Assembly: GCA_035503715.1 (NCBI GenBank)
Contig: DATJTE010000137.1
Span: 1-64,000 of the forward strand
Source: OAS926 sp035503715
Lineage (GTDB): Bacteria > Pseudomonadota > Alphaproteobacteria > Rhizobiales > Rhizobiaceae
Reading direction: 5' to 3'
Length of the DNA stretch: 64,000 nucleotides
In this document: in pieces, positions 1-8,096 of the stretch
Numbering within the stretch: position 1 is the stretch's first letter
Layout of the letters: each line of letters begins with the position of its first letter
Made by a program: the position numbers and the translations under genes
Notes under the pieces: generated by a model
The model's database searches: none
Told to the model about the DNA's origin: nothing
What the model saw: the letters and a program-made list of their open reading frames with translations, nothing else

Positions 1-55
1 TCGTGGGGGCGAGGAGTAGCGCTTCGGCGAATGCACCAAGCTTGCGGCCAGCGCT

Positions 56-112
56 CCTCTCCCCCGGGCAGGGGGAGAGGTGGCACGGCGAAGCCGTGAC
101 GGTGAGGGGTGC
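56..112. repeat. Two-stem intergenic repeat element
   Basis: The first 202 bases before the aglK stop hold no gene I can support. Inside them is a compact two-hairpin element. Stem 1 has perfect 10-bp arms (CCTCTCCCCC at 56-65, GGGGGAGAGG at 71-80). Stem 2 is CACGGC/GCCGTG (84-89, 93-98) around a GAA loop, and the element ends in GGTGAGGGG. The same layout, with different stem-2 bases, occurs inverted at 44284-44336. This is typical of dispersed palindromic intergenic elements in Rhizobiales. Lying downstream of the agl operon, it may also act as an RNA 3-prime end. Confidence 0.6.
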
Positions 113-202
113 TTGGAGGTGTTTCGCCCGCAGGCAAAGCCGCTGCAAGCGAACCGGAGTGCGGTCGACGTGTCGCTAAGATTGCCCAGTCCGAAGGAGG
201 AG

Positions 203-1315
203 TTACGCCGCCTTCGCCTGAATCCGCTCACGCGCGAAGCTGCGGCCGTCGCTGTCGAAAATGTGCAGGTCGGCCGGGCTTGCGGTGAGCTTCAGCACCT
301 GGCCGCGCTCGATCTCCGCATTGCCCGGCAGCTTGGCAGTCAGCATCGCTTCCGGCCGGCCGATGTCGACATAGACAAGCTGCACTTCGCCCAGTTGCTC
401 GATGTAGTCGATCGGGCCTTCGAAGAGATGCTCGCCGCCCGTCGCGATCGCCAGATCTTCCGGCCTGACGCCGAAGCTGATCGCCTTGCCCTGTGCGTCG
501 GCGGGCGTCGCCACTGGCACGGTTGTCTTCTTGCCCGGCATATGGCTGACCACAGTGTGCGGCCCGGCCTGCTCGATCGTCGCCGGCAGGATATTCATCG
601 ACGGCGAGCCGATGAACTGCGCGACGAAGAGATTGCCCGGGTGCTTGTAGAGCTCCATCGGCGAGCCGACCTGTTCGATGCGGCCTTCCTTCAACACCAC
701 GATGCGGTCGGCGAGCGTCATCGCCTCGACCTGGTCGTGGGTGACGTAGATCATCGTCGTGTTGGGCATCGACTCCTTCAGCTTGGCGATCTCGATGCGG
801 GTCGCGACGCGCAGCGCCGCATCGAGGTTCGACAGCGGCTCGTCGAACAGGAACACCTTCGGATTGCGCACGATGGCGCGGCCGATGGCGACGCGCTGGC
901 GCTGGCCGCCGGACAGCGCCTTGGGCAGCCGGTCGAGATATTTGTTGAGCTGGAGGATGTCGGCGGCGTTCTTCACGCGGCGCTCGATCTCTTCCTTCTT
1001 CTCGCGCGCGATCTTCATGCCGAACGCCATGTTGTCGTAGACCGTCATGTGCGGATAGAGCGCGTAGCTCTGGAAGACCATGGCTATGCCGCGCTTCGAT
1101 GGCGGCACGTCGTTGACCATCTCGCCGGCGATCGACAGCTCGCCACCGGTGATCTCCTCAAGGCCGGCGATCGAGCGCAGCAGCGTGGACTTGCCGCAAC
1201 CCGACGGGCCGACGAAGACGATGAACTCGCCGGATTGAATCTCAAGGTCGATGCCGTGAAGGATTTTGAGATTGCCGTATGCCTTCTCGACACCCTTGAG
1301 CGATAGATCCGCCAT
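203..1315 (-). CDS. aglK: Alpha-glucoside ABC transporter ATP-binding protein AglK
   Basis: This is the 370-residue ATPase that powers alpha-glucoside import, binding the cytoplasmic loops of AglF and AglG. Visible motifs are Walker A GPSGCGKST near residues 36-44, the Q-loop in MVFQSYALYPHM, the signature LSGGQRQRVAIGRA near 135, Walker B VFLFDEP and the switch His in YVTHDQVEAMTL. A C-terminal OB-type regulatory domain, as in MalK/UgpC, follows. The start at 1315 gives the standard MADLSLKGV N-terminus; the frame is open further upstream, but that sequence is unlike the family. It is the last gene of the aglEFGAK order, about 20 bp after aglA. The 1115-aa-class length problem does not arise: size matches MalK-type ATPases closely. 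Confidence 0.95.
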   Translation of the reverse strand: MADLSLKGVEKAYGNLKILHGIDLEIQSGEFIVFVGPSGCGKSTLLRSIAGLEEITGGELSIAGEMVNDVPPSKRGIAMVFQSYALYPHMTVYDNMAFGMKIAREKKEEIERRVKNAADILQLNKYLDRLPKALSGGQRQRVAIGRAIVRNPKVFLFDEPLSNLDAALRVATRIEIAKLKESMPNTTMIYVTHDQVEAMTLADRIVVLKEGRIEQVGSPMELYKHPGNLFVAQFIGSPSMNILPATIEQAGPHTVVSHMPGKKTTVPVATPADAQGKAISFGVRPEDLAIATGGEHLFEGPIDYIEQLGEVQLVYVDIGRPEAMLTAKLPGNAEIERGQVLKLTASPADLHIFDSDGRSFARERIQAKAA

Positions 1316-1334
1316 GCTGTCCTCCCCTCTAAAT

Positions 1335-3014
1335 TCAGGCCTTGCGGCCAAACCATGCGCTATAAGCGCCAAGCTGAACAGTCCCTTTGCCGGCTGCGCT
1401 CTCGAAGCCGTGGCCGGCGAGCGGCGACAGCGTCGCATCTTCGCCGAGGATCAGCTCCGCCGGAGCCGAGCCGAGATTGAAGGCACAGACGAATTGCTCA
1501 TTGCCTTCGCGCCGGGTGAAGGCGACCACGTCGCCTTCCGTGTCGATGAATTCCATCTCGCCCTTCGACAGCGCCGGGTGGTTCTTCCGGAAAGCGAGGA
1601 AGCGCCGGTAGTGCTCGAGCAGCGAGTTCGCATCGCCTTGCTGCTTGTCCACTGCGAGCTTCAGATGCTCGGCGGGAACCGGCAGCCAAGGTTTGCCTTT
1701 GGAGAAGCCGCCGTTCGCGGCGCTGCCGTCCCACACCATCGGCGTGCGGCAGCCGTCGCGGCCCTTGAATTCGGGCCAGAAGCGGATGCCATACGGGTCC
1801 TGCAGCTCCTCGAACTTGAGCTCAGCTTCGCCCAGGCCCAGTTCCTCGCCCTGATAGAGGCAGACCGAACCGCGCATCGACATCAAGAGCGCCGAGATCA
1901 CCTTGAGATAAGCGGTGCGATCCTTTTCGCCGGCGCCCCAGCGCGTCGCGTGGCGCATCACGTCGTGGTTGGAGAAGGCCCAGCACGACCAGCCGTCGGC
2001 GGCGGCGCTGGAGAATGTTTCCAGGATATCGCGCACGCGCTTGGCGTTCAGCTTGTCCGGTCCGAGGAAATCGAACGAGTAGCACATGTGGACGCGGTTG
2101 CCGCCGGACGTGTAGTCGGCAACGATCTGCAGGCCGCGCTGTGCGTCACCCACCTCGCCGACGGCGGCGGCGGCCGGATACTCGTCGAGCAGCGCGCGGA
2201 AGCGTTCGAGGAACGCGATGTTCTCGGGCCGGCTCTTGTCGTAGATGTGGTCCTGATGATTGTACGGGTTCACCGCCGGCGCGATGGAGTCGTTGCGTTG
2301 CGAGGCCGGCAGCGGCGGATTGTCCTTCAGCTCCTTCGAGTGGAAGTAGAAGTTTATCGTGTCGAGGCGGAAGCCATCGACGCCGCGGTCGAGCCAGAAG
2401 CGCACGGTGTCGAGCAGCGCATCCTGGACGTCGGCATTGTGGAAGTTCAGATCCGGCTGCTCGGCGAGGAAATTGTGCAGATAATATTGCTGGCGTCGCG
2501 TGTCCCACTGCCACGCCGAGCCGCCAAAGATCGACAGCCAGTTGGTCGGCGGCGTGCCGTCCGGTTTCGGATCGGCCCAGACGAACCAGTCGGCCTTCGG
2601 ATTGGTGCGGCTCGAACGGCTCTCCTTGAACCATGGATGCTGATCGGAGGTGTGCGAGATCACCTGGTCGATCATCACCTTCAGCCCGAGGCGATGCGCC
2701 TCGGCGACGAGCGCGTCGAAATCGGCGAGCGTGCCGAACATCGGGTCGACGTCGCAATAGTCCGAGACGTCATACCCGAAATCGAGCATCGGCGATTTGA
2801 AGAACGGCGATATCCAGATGGCGTCCGCGCCGAGTTCGGCGATGTAGGGAAGCCGCTGGATGATGCCCTTAAGATCGCCGATGCCGTCGCCGTTCGAGTC
2901 CTGGTAGCTGCGCGGATAGATCTGATAGATCACCGCGCCACGCCACCAGTCGCGCTCGGCAGCACTCGCCGCCGCGACTGGTTGCTCCATCGCTCGTCTT
3001 GCAGTCATCGGCAT
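1335..3014 (-). CDS. aglA: Alpha-glucosidase, GH13 family (AglA)
   Basis: A cytoplasmic alpha-glucosidase of about 559 residues that cleaves imported sucrose, maltose, trehalose or related alpha-glucosides. The (beta/alpha)8 GH13 barrel is clear from VIYQIYPRSYQDSNGDG at the N-terminus, the nucleophile Asp in GFRLDTINF (about residue 218), the acid/base Glu in AVGEVGD (about 286) and the third acid Asp in SNHDVMR (about 349). There is no signal peptide, so hydrolysis follows uptake. The start is uncertain: GTG 3026 (overlapping the aglG stop), ATG 3014 and ATG 3008 are all in frame. GAGAG lies just upstream of 3014/3008. It sits fourth in the agl operon, between aglG and aglK. Confidence 0.93.
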   Translation of the reverse strand: MPMTARRAMEQPVAAASAAERDWWRGAVIYQIYPRSYQDSNGDGIGDLKGIIQRLPYIAELGADAIWISPFFKSPMLDFGYDVSDYCDVDPMFGTLADFDALVAEAHRLGLKVMIDQVISHTSDQHPWFKESRSSRTNPKADWFVWADPKPDGTPPTNWLSIFGGSAWQWDTRRQQYYLHNFLAEQPDLNFHNADVQDALLDTVRFWLDRGVDGFRLDTINFYFHSKELKDNPPLPASQRNDSIAPAVNPYNHQDHIYDKSRPENIAFLERFRALLDEYPAAAAVGEVGDAQRGLQIVADYTSGGNRVHMCYSFDFLGPDKLNAKRVRDILETFSSAAADGWSCWAFSNHDVMRHATRWGAGEKDRTAYLKVISALLMSMRGSVCLYQGEELGLGEAELKFEELQDPYGIRFWPEFKGRDGCRTPMVWDGSAANGGFSKGKPWLPVPAEHLKLAVDKQQGDANSLLEHYRRFLAFRKNHPALSKGEMEFIDTEGDVVAFTRREGNEQFVCAFNLGSAPAELILGEDATLSPLAGHGFESAAGKGTVQLGAYSAWFGRKA

Positions 3015-3018
3015 GCTC

Positions 3019-4185
3019 TCAGCCACCCTTCACGGACCCGGCCAGCAGGCCGCGCACGAAGTAACGCTGCAGGGAGAAGAACACGATCAGCGGCACGATG
3101 ATGGTGATAAAGGCCGACGTGGTCAAAATCTCCCAGTCGCCGCCCCGCGAACCAAGTAGCGCATTGAGCTTGCCGGTCAAGACGAGTTGGTCAGCACCCG
3201 AACCCAAAAAGACCATCGCCACCAGCAGGTCGTTCCAGACCCAGAGGAACTGGAAGATGGCGAAGGAGGCGAGCACGGGGAAGGAGAGCGGCAACACGAT
3301 CTTGATGAAGATCTCGAAGTCGCTCGCGCCGTCGATGCGCGCCGATTCCATCAGCTCGCGCGGCAGGCCAGCCATGTAGCTGCGCAGGAGATAGATGGCG
3401 AAGGGCAGGCCGAAACCGGTATGCGCCAGCCAGATGCCGAGATAGGTCTTCGACGGCACGCCGAACAGATTGCCGACGCCGTTGTAGAGCTCAAGCAGCG
3501 GGATCAGCGCCATCTGCAGCGGCACGACCAGCAAGCCGATAACAGTCGCGATCAGCAGCGCGCGGCCGGGGAAGCGCATCCATGCAAGTGCGTACGCCGC
3601 GAAGGCGGCGATCATGATCGGAATGATCGTTGCCGGGACCGTCACGGTCAGCGAGTTCAGGAACGAGCGGCCGATGCCTTCGGAGAAGAGCACCGTCTCG
3701 TAGTTCTCCGTCGTGAAGCGCGGCGGCACAGTCGCCGCGAAATAGACGCGCCGGCCACGCTCATCCGTCTGCGCGACCGGGTAGCTCATCACGAAGCCGC
3801 CATCCTCGTTGATCTGCAGCGTCTCGCCGTCGCCGAGGTCGGCGGCAGAACCCGCAGGGAATTCCGTCGGCGCAACGGCGCGGGTGCCGAACGCGGTGAT
3901 CTTGCGATTGCCCGGCGTCTCGAAGAGGCTGCCTTCGAGCACGAACTTGCCGCCCTTTTCGACCGCCGTGTTCGGCGCGGGCAGACGTGCGTTTTCCGTC
4001 TGCGTCGAGCTGAAGAATGAGTTCCACCAGCCCGACGCGATGATCTGGTCCTTGTCACGGAGCGAGGACACCAGAATGCCCAACGTCGGAATCGTCCAGA
4101 TCGCGACGAAGAAGAGAACCGCGATGTGAACACCGAACCGGCCGAAGAAGGATTTGCCGGCGGAGCTGCCGCTTGCCTGTGCCAT
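3019..4185 (-). CDS. aglG: Alpha-glucoside ABC transporter permease AglG
   Basis: An inner-membrane permease of 388 residues forming the import channel with AglF. The N-terminal membrane segment (VHIAVLFFVAIWTIP) is followed by an unusually long hydrophilic stretch, about residues 48-160, before the next membrane helices. This makes it some 100 residues longer than ordinary MalG-type permeases and is a known trait of AglG-like proteins. The ATPase-docking EAA loop reads ESARIDGASDFEIF. It starts 1 base after the aglF stop, and its TGA overlaps the possible GTG start of aglA, so it is translationally linked to both. Confidence 0.94.
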   Translation of the reverse strand: MAQASGSSAGKSFFGRFGVHIAVLFFVAIWTIPTLGILVSSLRDKDQIIASGWWNSFFSSTQTENARLPAPNTAVEKGGKFVLEGSLFETPGNRKITAFGTRAVAPTEFPAGSAADLGDGETLQINEDGGFVMSYPVAQTDERGRRVYFAATVPPRFTTENYETVLFSEGIGRSFLNSLTVTVPATIIPIMIAAFAAYALAWMRFPGRALLIATVIGLLVVPLQMALIPLLELYNGVGNLFGVPSKTYLGIWLAHTGFGLPFAIYLLRSYMAGLPRELMESARIDGASDFEIFIKIVLPLSFPVLASFAIFQFLWVWNDLLVAMVFLGSGADQLVLTGKLNALLGSRGGDWEILTTSAFITIIVPLIVFFSLQRYFVRGLLAGSVKGG

Positions 4186-4186
4186 C

Positions 4187-5197
4187 TTAGCGCCCTCCCT
4201 CGCGGTTCGCCTGCCGGATGTTCCAGATCATGATCGGCAGAACGGCGATCATGATGATGATCGCAATCGTCGCGCCGCGGCCGAAGTCGCCACCGCCGCG
4301 GAACATCCAGTCAAACATCAGGTTCGCGAGAACCTGGCTGTTCCACTGGCCGTTGGTCATGGTGAGCACGATATCGAACACCTTCAGGACGAGGATGGTG
4401 ATCGTCGTCCACACAACCGCAATCGTGCCCCAGATCTGCGGCACCATGATCTTCCAGAAAATCTGGAACGGGTTGGCGCCGTCGATGACGGCCGCTTCGA
4501 TCGTTTCCTCGGGAATGCCGCGCAGCGCGGCGGAGAGGATCACCATGGCGAAGCCCGTCTGGATCCAGATCAGGATGACCATCAGGAAGAAATTGTTCCA
4601 GAAGGGCATGGAGATCCAGACCTGCGGATCGCCGCCGAAGAAGGTGACGATCGCGTTCAGGATGCCGATCTGCGTCTGGTCGGCGCCGCGATACTCGTAG
4701 ACGAACTTCCAGATCACGCTGGCGCCGACGAAGGAGATGGCGAGCGGCAGGAAGATCAGGCTTTTCGCGATCGTGCCCCACCAGATCTTGTCCGTGAGCA
4801 CTGCGATGATCAGTCCGAGAAATGTGCACGCTGCGGGCACGACGAGCAGCCAGAGCAGATTGTTGAAGATCGAGGCGCGGAACTCGCGGTCGCTGAACGC
4901 CCACTGATAATTGTTGAGGCCGACAAAATTGTCGCCCGCTCGATCCTGGAAGGAGAGCAGCAGCGTCTGTACGACGGGATAAATCAGATAGACAACAAGG
5001 ATGATCAGCGCGGGACCGACGAACAGCCACGGGCGGATGATGCCCTGGCGCCGCAGATTATCCACCGCCGTACCGCCGGACACGCCGCGCGCGGGGAAGA
5101 CGAGGTCGAGCGCCCTGTTCGCGCCCCAGAAATAGGCAACGCAGCCGCCGACGCCGATGATGATGACAAGAATGGCTGAAAGGATCTGAGACGCCAT
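4187..5197 (-). CDS. aglF: Alpha-glucoside ABC transporter permease AglF
   Basis: A MalF-type inner-membrane permease of 336 residues. Strong hydrophobic segments begin immediately (ILSAILVIIIGVGGCVAYF) and again at LFVGPALIILVVYLIYPVV. The EAA motif is EAAVIDGANPFQIF. It pairs with AglG as the heterodimeric channel of the alpha-glucoside importer. AGGAACC (complement of ggttcct, 5201-5207) precedes the ATG at 5197. It is separated from the aglE stop by 144 bases containing a strong hairpin. That arrangement usually gives more binding protein than permease. Confidence 0.94.
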   Translation of the reverse strand: MASQILSAILVIIIGVGGCVAYFWGANRALDLVFPARGVSGGTAVDNLRRQGIIRPWLFVGPALIILVVYLIYPVVQTLLLSFQDRAGDNFVGLNNYQWAFSDREFRASIFNNLLWLLVVPAACTFLGLIIAVLTDKIWWGTIAKSLIFLPLAISFVGASVIWKFVYEYRGADQTQIGILNAIVTFFGGDPQVWISMPFWNNFFLMVILIWIQTGFAMVILSAALRGIPEETIEAAVIDGANPFQIFWKIMVPQIWGTIAVVWTTITILVLKVFDIVLTMTNGQWNSQVLANLMFDWMFRGGGDFGRGATIAIIIMIAVLPIMIWNIRQANREGGR

Positions 5198-5274
5198 AGG
5201 TTCCTCCCCCTGATGCAGTCCCTGTTCCTGACGGCGCCCGGGCGAAATCAGCCTGTCAGCGCTGCGTCAGGGTT

Positions 5275-5302
5275 CGGATCCGGGCCGAAAGGCCCGGATC
5301 CG
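5275..5302 (-). promoter_or_regulatory. Intercistronic hairpin between aglE and aglF
   Basis: A perfect 12-bp inverted repeat, CGGATCCGGGCC (5275-5286) and GGCCCGGATCCG (5291-5302), encloses a 4-base loop. It lies just after the aglE stop on the transcribed strand. No T-run follows, so it looks like an RNA-stabilising or attenuating 3-prime structure rather than a full terminator. Such hairpins after binding-protein genes commonly protect the upstream mRNA segment, so that the binding protein outnumbers its permease. Confidence 0.7.
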
Positions 5303-5341
5303 GTCTTGGAAGGATGTGCCCGGCTTTCCAGGCAGACGCGA

Positions 5342-6697
5342 TTACTTGATCGCGTCCCAGCTCTTCTGGATGTCGCCAGCCACATCGGCCGCCGGCTTGC
5401 CGCCGACGAGGTCGATCATACCGGTCCAGAAGGCACCCGCGCCGATCTTGCCCGGCATCAGGTCCGAGCCGTCGAAGCGGAAGGTCGAAGCGTTGACGAG
5501 GATCTCGCCCTGCTTCTTGAGCTGCTCGTTGGCGTAGGCGTCCTGGTTGGCCGTCTTGAGAGCGGTCAGCAGGCCGGACTGCGCCATCCAGATTTCATGC
5601 GCGAGCGGCATTTCGAGGAACTTGATGAATTCGCGCGCCGCCTTGGAGTCCTTGGTGATCGCGACCAGCGTACCAGCGCCCAGCACCGGCTTGCCGAGAT
5701 CAGGCTTGGCGCTCGAGGGCGGCAGATAGAAGAAATCCGCATCCTCGCCGAGCTTCGTGCCTTCCGGGAAGAAGGACGAGATGAACGACGCCTGGCGATG
5801 CATGTAGCACTTCGGCGGAATGCCGAAGAGGCCCTTCGGGCTGTCGCGGAAGTCGGTCGCCGCAACCGCGGCCTTGCCGCCGTCGACCATCTTGTCGTTG
5901 GTGGCGATGTCGGCGAAGATCTGCAGCGCGTTCACGACCGCCGGGTCGTTGAACGGAATCTCGTTGCGCGTCCACTTGTCGTAGACGTCTGGCGCCTGGG
6001 TGCGCAGCATGATGTCCTCGACCCAGTCGGTCGCCGGCCAGCCGGTCGCGCCGCCCGAGCCCAGACCAATGCACCACGGCACGCCACCGTCCTCGATGAT
6101 CTGGTTGGAGAGTTCCATCATCTCTTCCCAGGTCTCCGGCACTTCATAACCGGCTTCCTCGAAATTCTCCGGCACGTACCAGACGAGCGACTTCAGGTCC
6201 GCCTTGTAAGGGAACGCGAAGAACTTGGGCGTGCCGTCCTTATCCTTGTAGGTGCCGAGATCGACCCAAGACTGGCCGGCGCCGTAGTTTTCCTTGACGA
6301 AGGTCGCATCGGCCTCTTCGAGCGGCACGAGCAGGCCCTTCGAGGCGAGGTCCTGAAGCAGGCCCGGCTGCGGCAGGATCGCGATGTTCGGCGGGCTGCC
6401 CGCCTGCGTGTCGATGACGATCTGCTGCTCGTAATTTTCCGACGAGGAATAGTTGATGGTGACGCCGGTCGCTTCGATGAAATAGTCGAGCACGGAGCGC
6501 ACCAGCGCTTCGTCCTCGCCGCGCCACGGACCGAAGATCGACAGCGTCTCGCCCTTCAGATCGACCTTCTTCAGGTCTTCGAAATTCTGCCAGGTGAACT
6601 TGGCGTCCTGGCCCGGCGCGAACTTCAGTTCGGCTGACGCGGGCGCGCTCACGGCGAGCGCGGCAAGCGCAACGCCGAGCAACAAACTCTTTCTCAT
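5342..6697 (-). CDS. aglE: Alpha-glucoside ABC transporter periplasmic binding protein AglE
   Basis: A periplasmic solute-binding protein of 451 residues that captures alpha-glucosides. It starts with a clear signal peptide (MRKSLLLGVALAALAVSAPASA, cleaved before ELKFAPG). The body is a family-1 extracellular binding fold, with SIFGPWRGEDE and the domain-crossing region typical of AglE/MalE-like proteins. The start at 6697 is set by GGGAGGAAATACA directly upstream. It is the first gene of the operon, divergent from aglR, and is presumably repressed through the AAAGCGCTTT sites in the intergenic region. Confidence 0.95.
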   Translation of the reverse strand: MRKSLLLGVALAALAVSAPASAELKFAPGQDAKFTWQNFEDLKKVDLKGETLSIFGPWRGEDEALVRSVLDYFIEATGVTINYSSSENYEQQIVIDTQAGSPPNIAILPQPGLLQDLASKGLLVPLEEADATFVKENYGAGQSWVDLGTYKDKDGTPKFFAFPYKADLKSLVWYVPENFEEAGYEVPETWEEMMELSNQIIEDGGVPWCIGLGSGGATGWPATDWVEDIMLRTQAPDVYDKWTRNEIPFNDPAVVNALQIFADIATNDKMVDGGKAAVAATDFRDSPKGLFGIPPKCYMHRQASFISSFFPEGTKLGEDADFFYLPPSSAKPDLGKPVLGAGTLVAITKDSKAAREFIKFLEMPLAHEIWMAQSGLLTALKTANQDAYANEQLKKQGEILVNASTFRFDGSDLMPGKIGAGAFWTGMIDLVGGKPAADVAGDIQKSWDAIK

Positions 6698-6827
6698 TGT
6701 ATTTCCTCCCAATGGGTCACAAGGAACCAGGTCACAAATGAACCGGTCGGGACCTCCATCCCGGCCAGCCGGTACCGCCTCGGACTTTAAACCGGAATGC
6801 AAAGAGCACAACCGAATAAAAAGCAAT

Positions 6828-6841
6828 CCAAAGCGCTTTGG
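6828..6841. promoter_or_regulatory. AglR operator, perfect palindrome
   Basis: CCAAAGCGCTTTGG is a perfect 14-bp palindrome with the central CG typical of LacI-family operators. It lies about 130 bp upstream of the aglE start and 226 bp upstream of aglR. It shares its 10-bp core AAAGCGCTTT with the second site beside aglR. Confidence 0.75.
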
Positions 6842-7040
6842 CTGCACGCATTCACGCCATCGAATTGACCAAGAGTCAAGGGGGCTCAGCGATTAATCGA
6901 TTGAAATCCGTTTAAAATGCCGCGCTGCAGCAGGGTTTTTGGCGGTGCGGTGACGTTTTGAGCTTCACCGCCGGGCTTTGAGTGCATATGGTCCGGGCCG
7001 CCTGGCCGGACCAGTTTCGAATGATTGGAACGGTTCAATT

Positions 7041-7054
7041 TTAAAGCGCTTTGA
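7041..7054. promoter_or_regulatory. AglR operator overlapping the aglR leader
   Basis: TTAAAGCGCTTTGA contains the same AAAGCGCTTT core as the upstream site (one mismatched pair outside the core). It ends 13 bases before the aglR start codon, a position expected for autorepression of a LacI-family gene. Confidence 0.75.
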
Positions 7055-7066
7055 GACCTGGAGACA

Positions 7067-8089
7067 ATGAACCTCAAGCAACTCTCGGATATGCTTTCAC
7101 TGTCGCAGACGACAGTCAGCCGCGCTTTGAACGGCTATCCGGAGGTCAGCGAAGAGACGCGCCGGCGTGTCCAGGACGCCGCCAAGCGCCACGGCTACAG
7201 GCCGAACCCCAGCGCGCGAAGGCTGGCCACCGGCAAGGCCGGCATGATCGGCTACATCATGCCGACGGGGCAGAGCGTCGACATCGATCCGCATTTCATC
7301 GAATTCCTATCGGGGCTCGGCGACTATGCGCGCACGCACGAGCTCGACCTGGTGCTGTCGCCGACCACGATCGAGGACGAGGAAACGACATACAGGCGCG
7401 TCGTCGCCAACAAGCAGGTCGACGCAGTCTATGTCTCGTCACCAAAACGCGCCGACCGGCGCATCATTCTGCTCAATCAGCTTGGCCTGCCCTACATCGT
7501 GCATGGCCGCTCAGAGGGGCTCGATTTCGATTATCCGTTTCTCGACATCGACAATGAAGGTGCGTTCCACGACGCGGCACGCTTACTCATCCAACTCGGC
7601 CACAAGCGCATCGCGCTGATCAACGGCGAGAGCGACCAGACATTCGCGATCCACCGCGAGCGCGGAACGCGGCGGGCACTCGCCTCGAGCGGACTGGACC
7701 TGCCGCCGTCGCGCGTGCATTCGCTGGCGCTCACGGAAGAGAACGGCTACCGCGCCGCAAGCGCACTGCTCGAGCGGAAAGACAGGCCGACGGCGATCCT
7801 CTGTTCTTCGATGATGATGACGCTCGGCGTCGTGCGCGCAATGCGCGAACTCTCGTTGGACATGCCGGGCGACGTCTCGCTGATCTCGCATGACGACGTG
7901 TTCCATTATCTGAAGCCGGAAAGTTTTCCGGCGCCGCTCACCACGACGCGGTCTTCGATCCGAGCGGCCGGGCAGCGCATTGCCGAGCGGCTCGCGGCAC
8001 GGCTGACGGGGCTAGAGAGCGGGGCGCGTGCTGAAGTATGGCCGGTGGATCTGGTGGTGAGAGGATCGATCGCGGGAGCGAAGGAGTAG
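7067..8089 (+). CDS. aglR: LacI-family transcriptional regulator AglR
   Basis: A sugar-responsive repressor of 340 residues. The N-terminus is a textbook LacI helix-turn-helix (LKQLSDMLSLSQTTVSRAL, then the hinge-helix region NPSARRLATG). A periplasmic-binding-protein-like effector domain (PBP1 fold) follows, with VDAVYVSSPKRADRRI and LISHDDVFHYL. It is transcribed away from aglEFGAK and is the obvious ligand for the two intergenic palindromes. GGAGAC lies 3-8 bases before the ATG. It meets the downstream protease gene tail to tail with a 7-bp gap. Confidence 0.94.
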   Translation: MNLKQLSDMLSLSQTTVSRALNGYPEVSEETRRRVQDAAKRHGYRPNPSARRLATGKAGMIGYIMPTGQSVDIDPHFIEFLSGLGDYARTHELDLVLSPTTIEDEETTYRRVVANKQVDAVYVSSPKRADRRIILLNQLGLPYIVHGRSEGLDFDYPFLDIDNEGAFHDAARLLIQLGHKRIALINGESDQTFAIHRERGTRRALASSGLDLPPSRVHSLALTEENGYRAASALLERKDRPTAILCSSMMMTLGVVRAMRELSLDMPGDVSLISHDDVFHYLKPESFPAPLTTTRSSIRAAGQRIAERLAARLTGLESGARAEVWPVDLVVRGSIAGAKE

Positions 8090-8096
8090 CGCCGGC

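Larger units (their letters stand above)
6698..7066. other. aglE-aglR divergent intergenic region
   Basis: This 369-bp region contains no credible gene. It holds two LacI-type palindromes (6828-6841 and 7041-7054) about 213 bp apart, a spacing compatible with DNA looping. A TTGACT word (complement of 6874-6879) points towards aglE, but I found no convincing -10 at the right spacing. The lower half is A/T-richer than the flanking genes. Confidence 0.6.

Noticed and set aside
6851..6879. Promoter for aglE using TTGACT (complement of 6874-6879)
   Set aside because: The -35 word is good, but 17 bp downstream the sequence is CGTGAA, not a -10.
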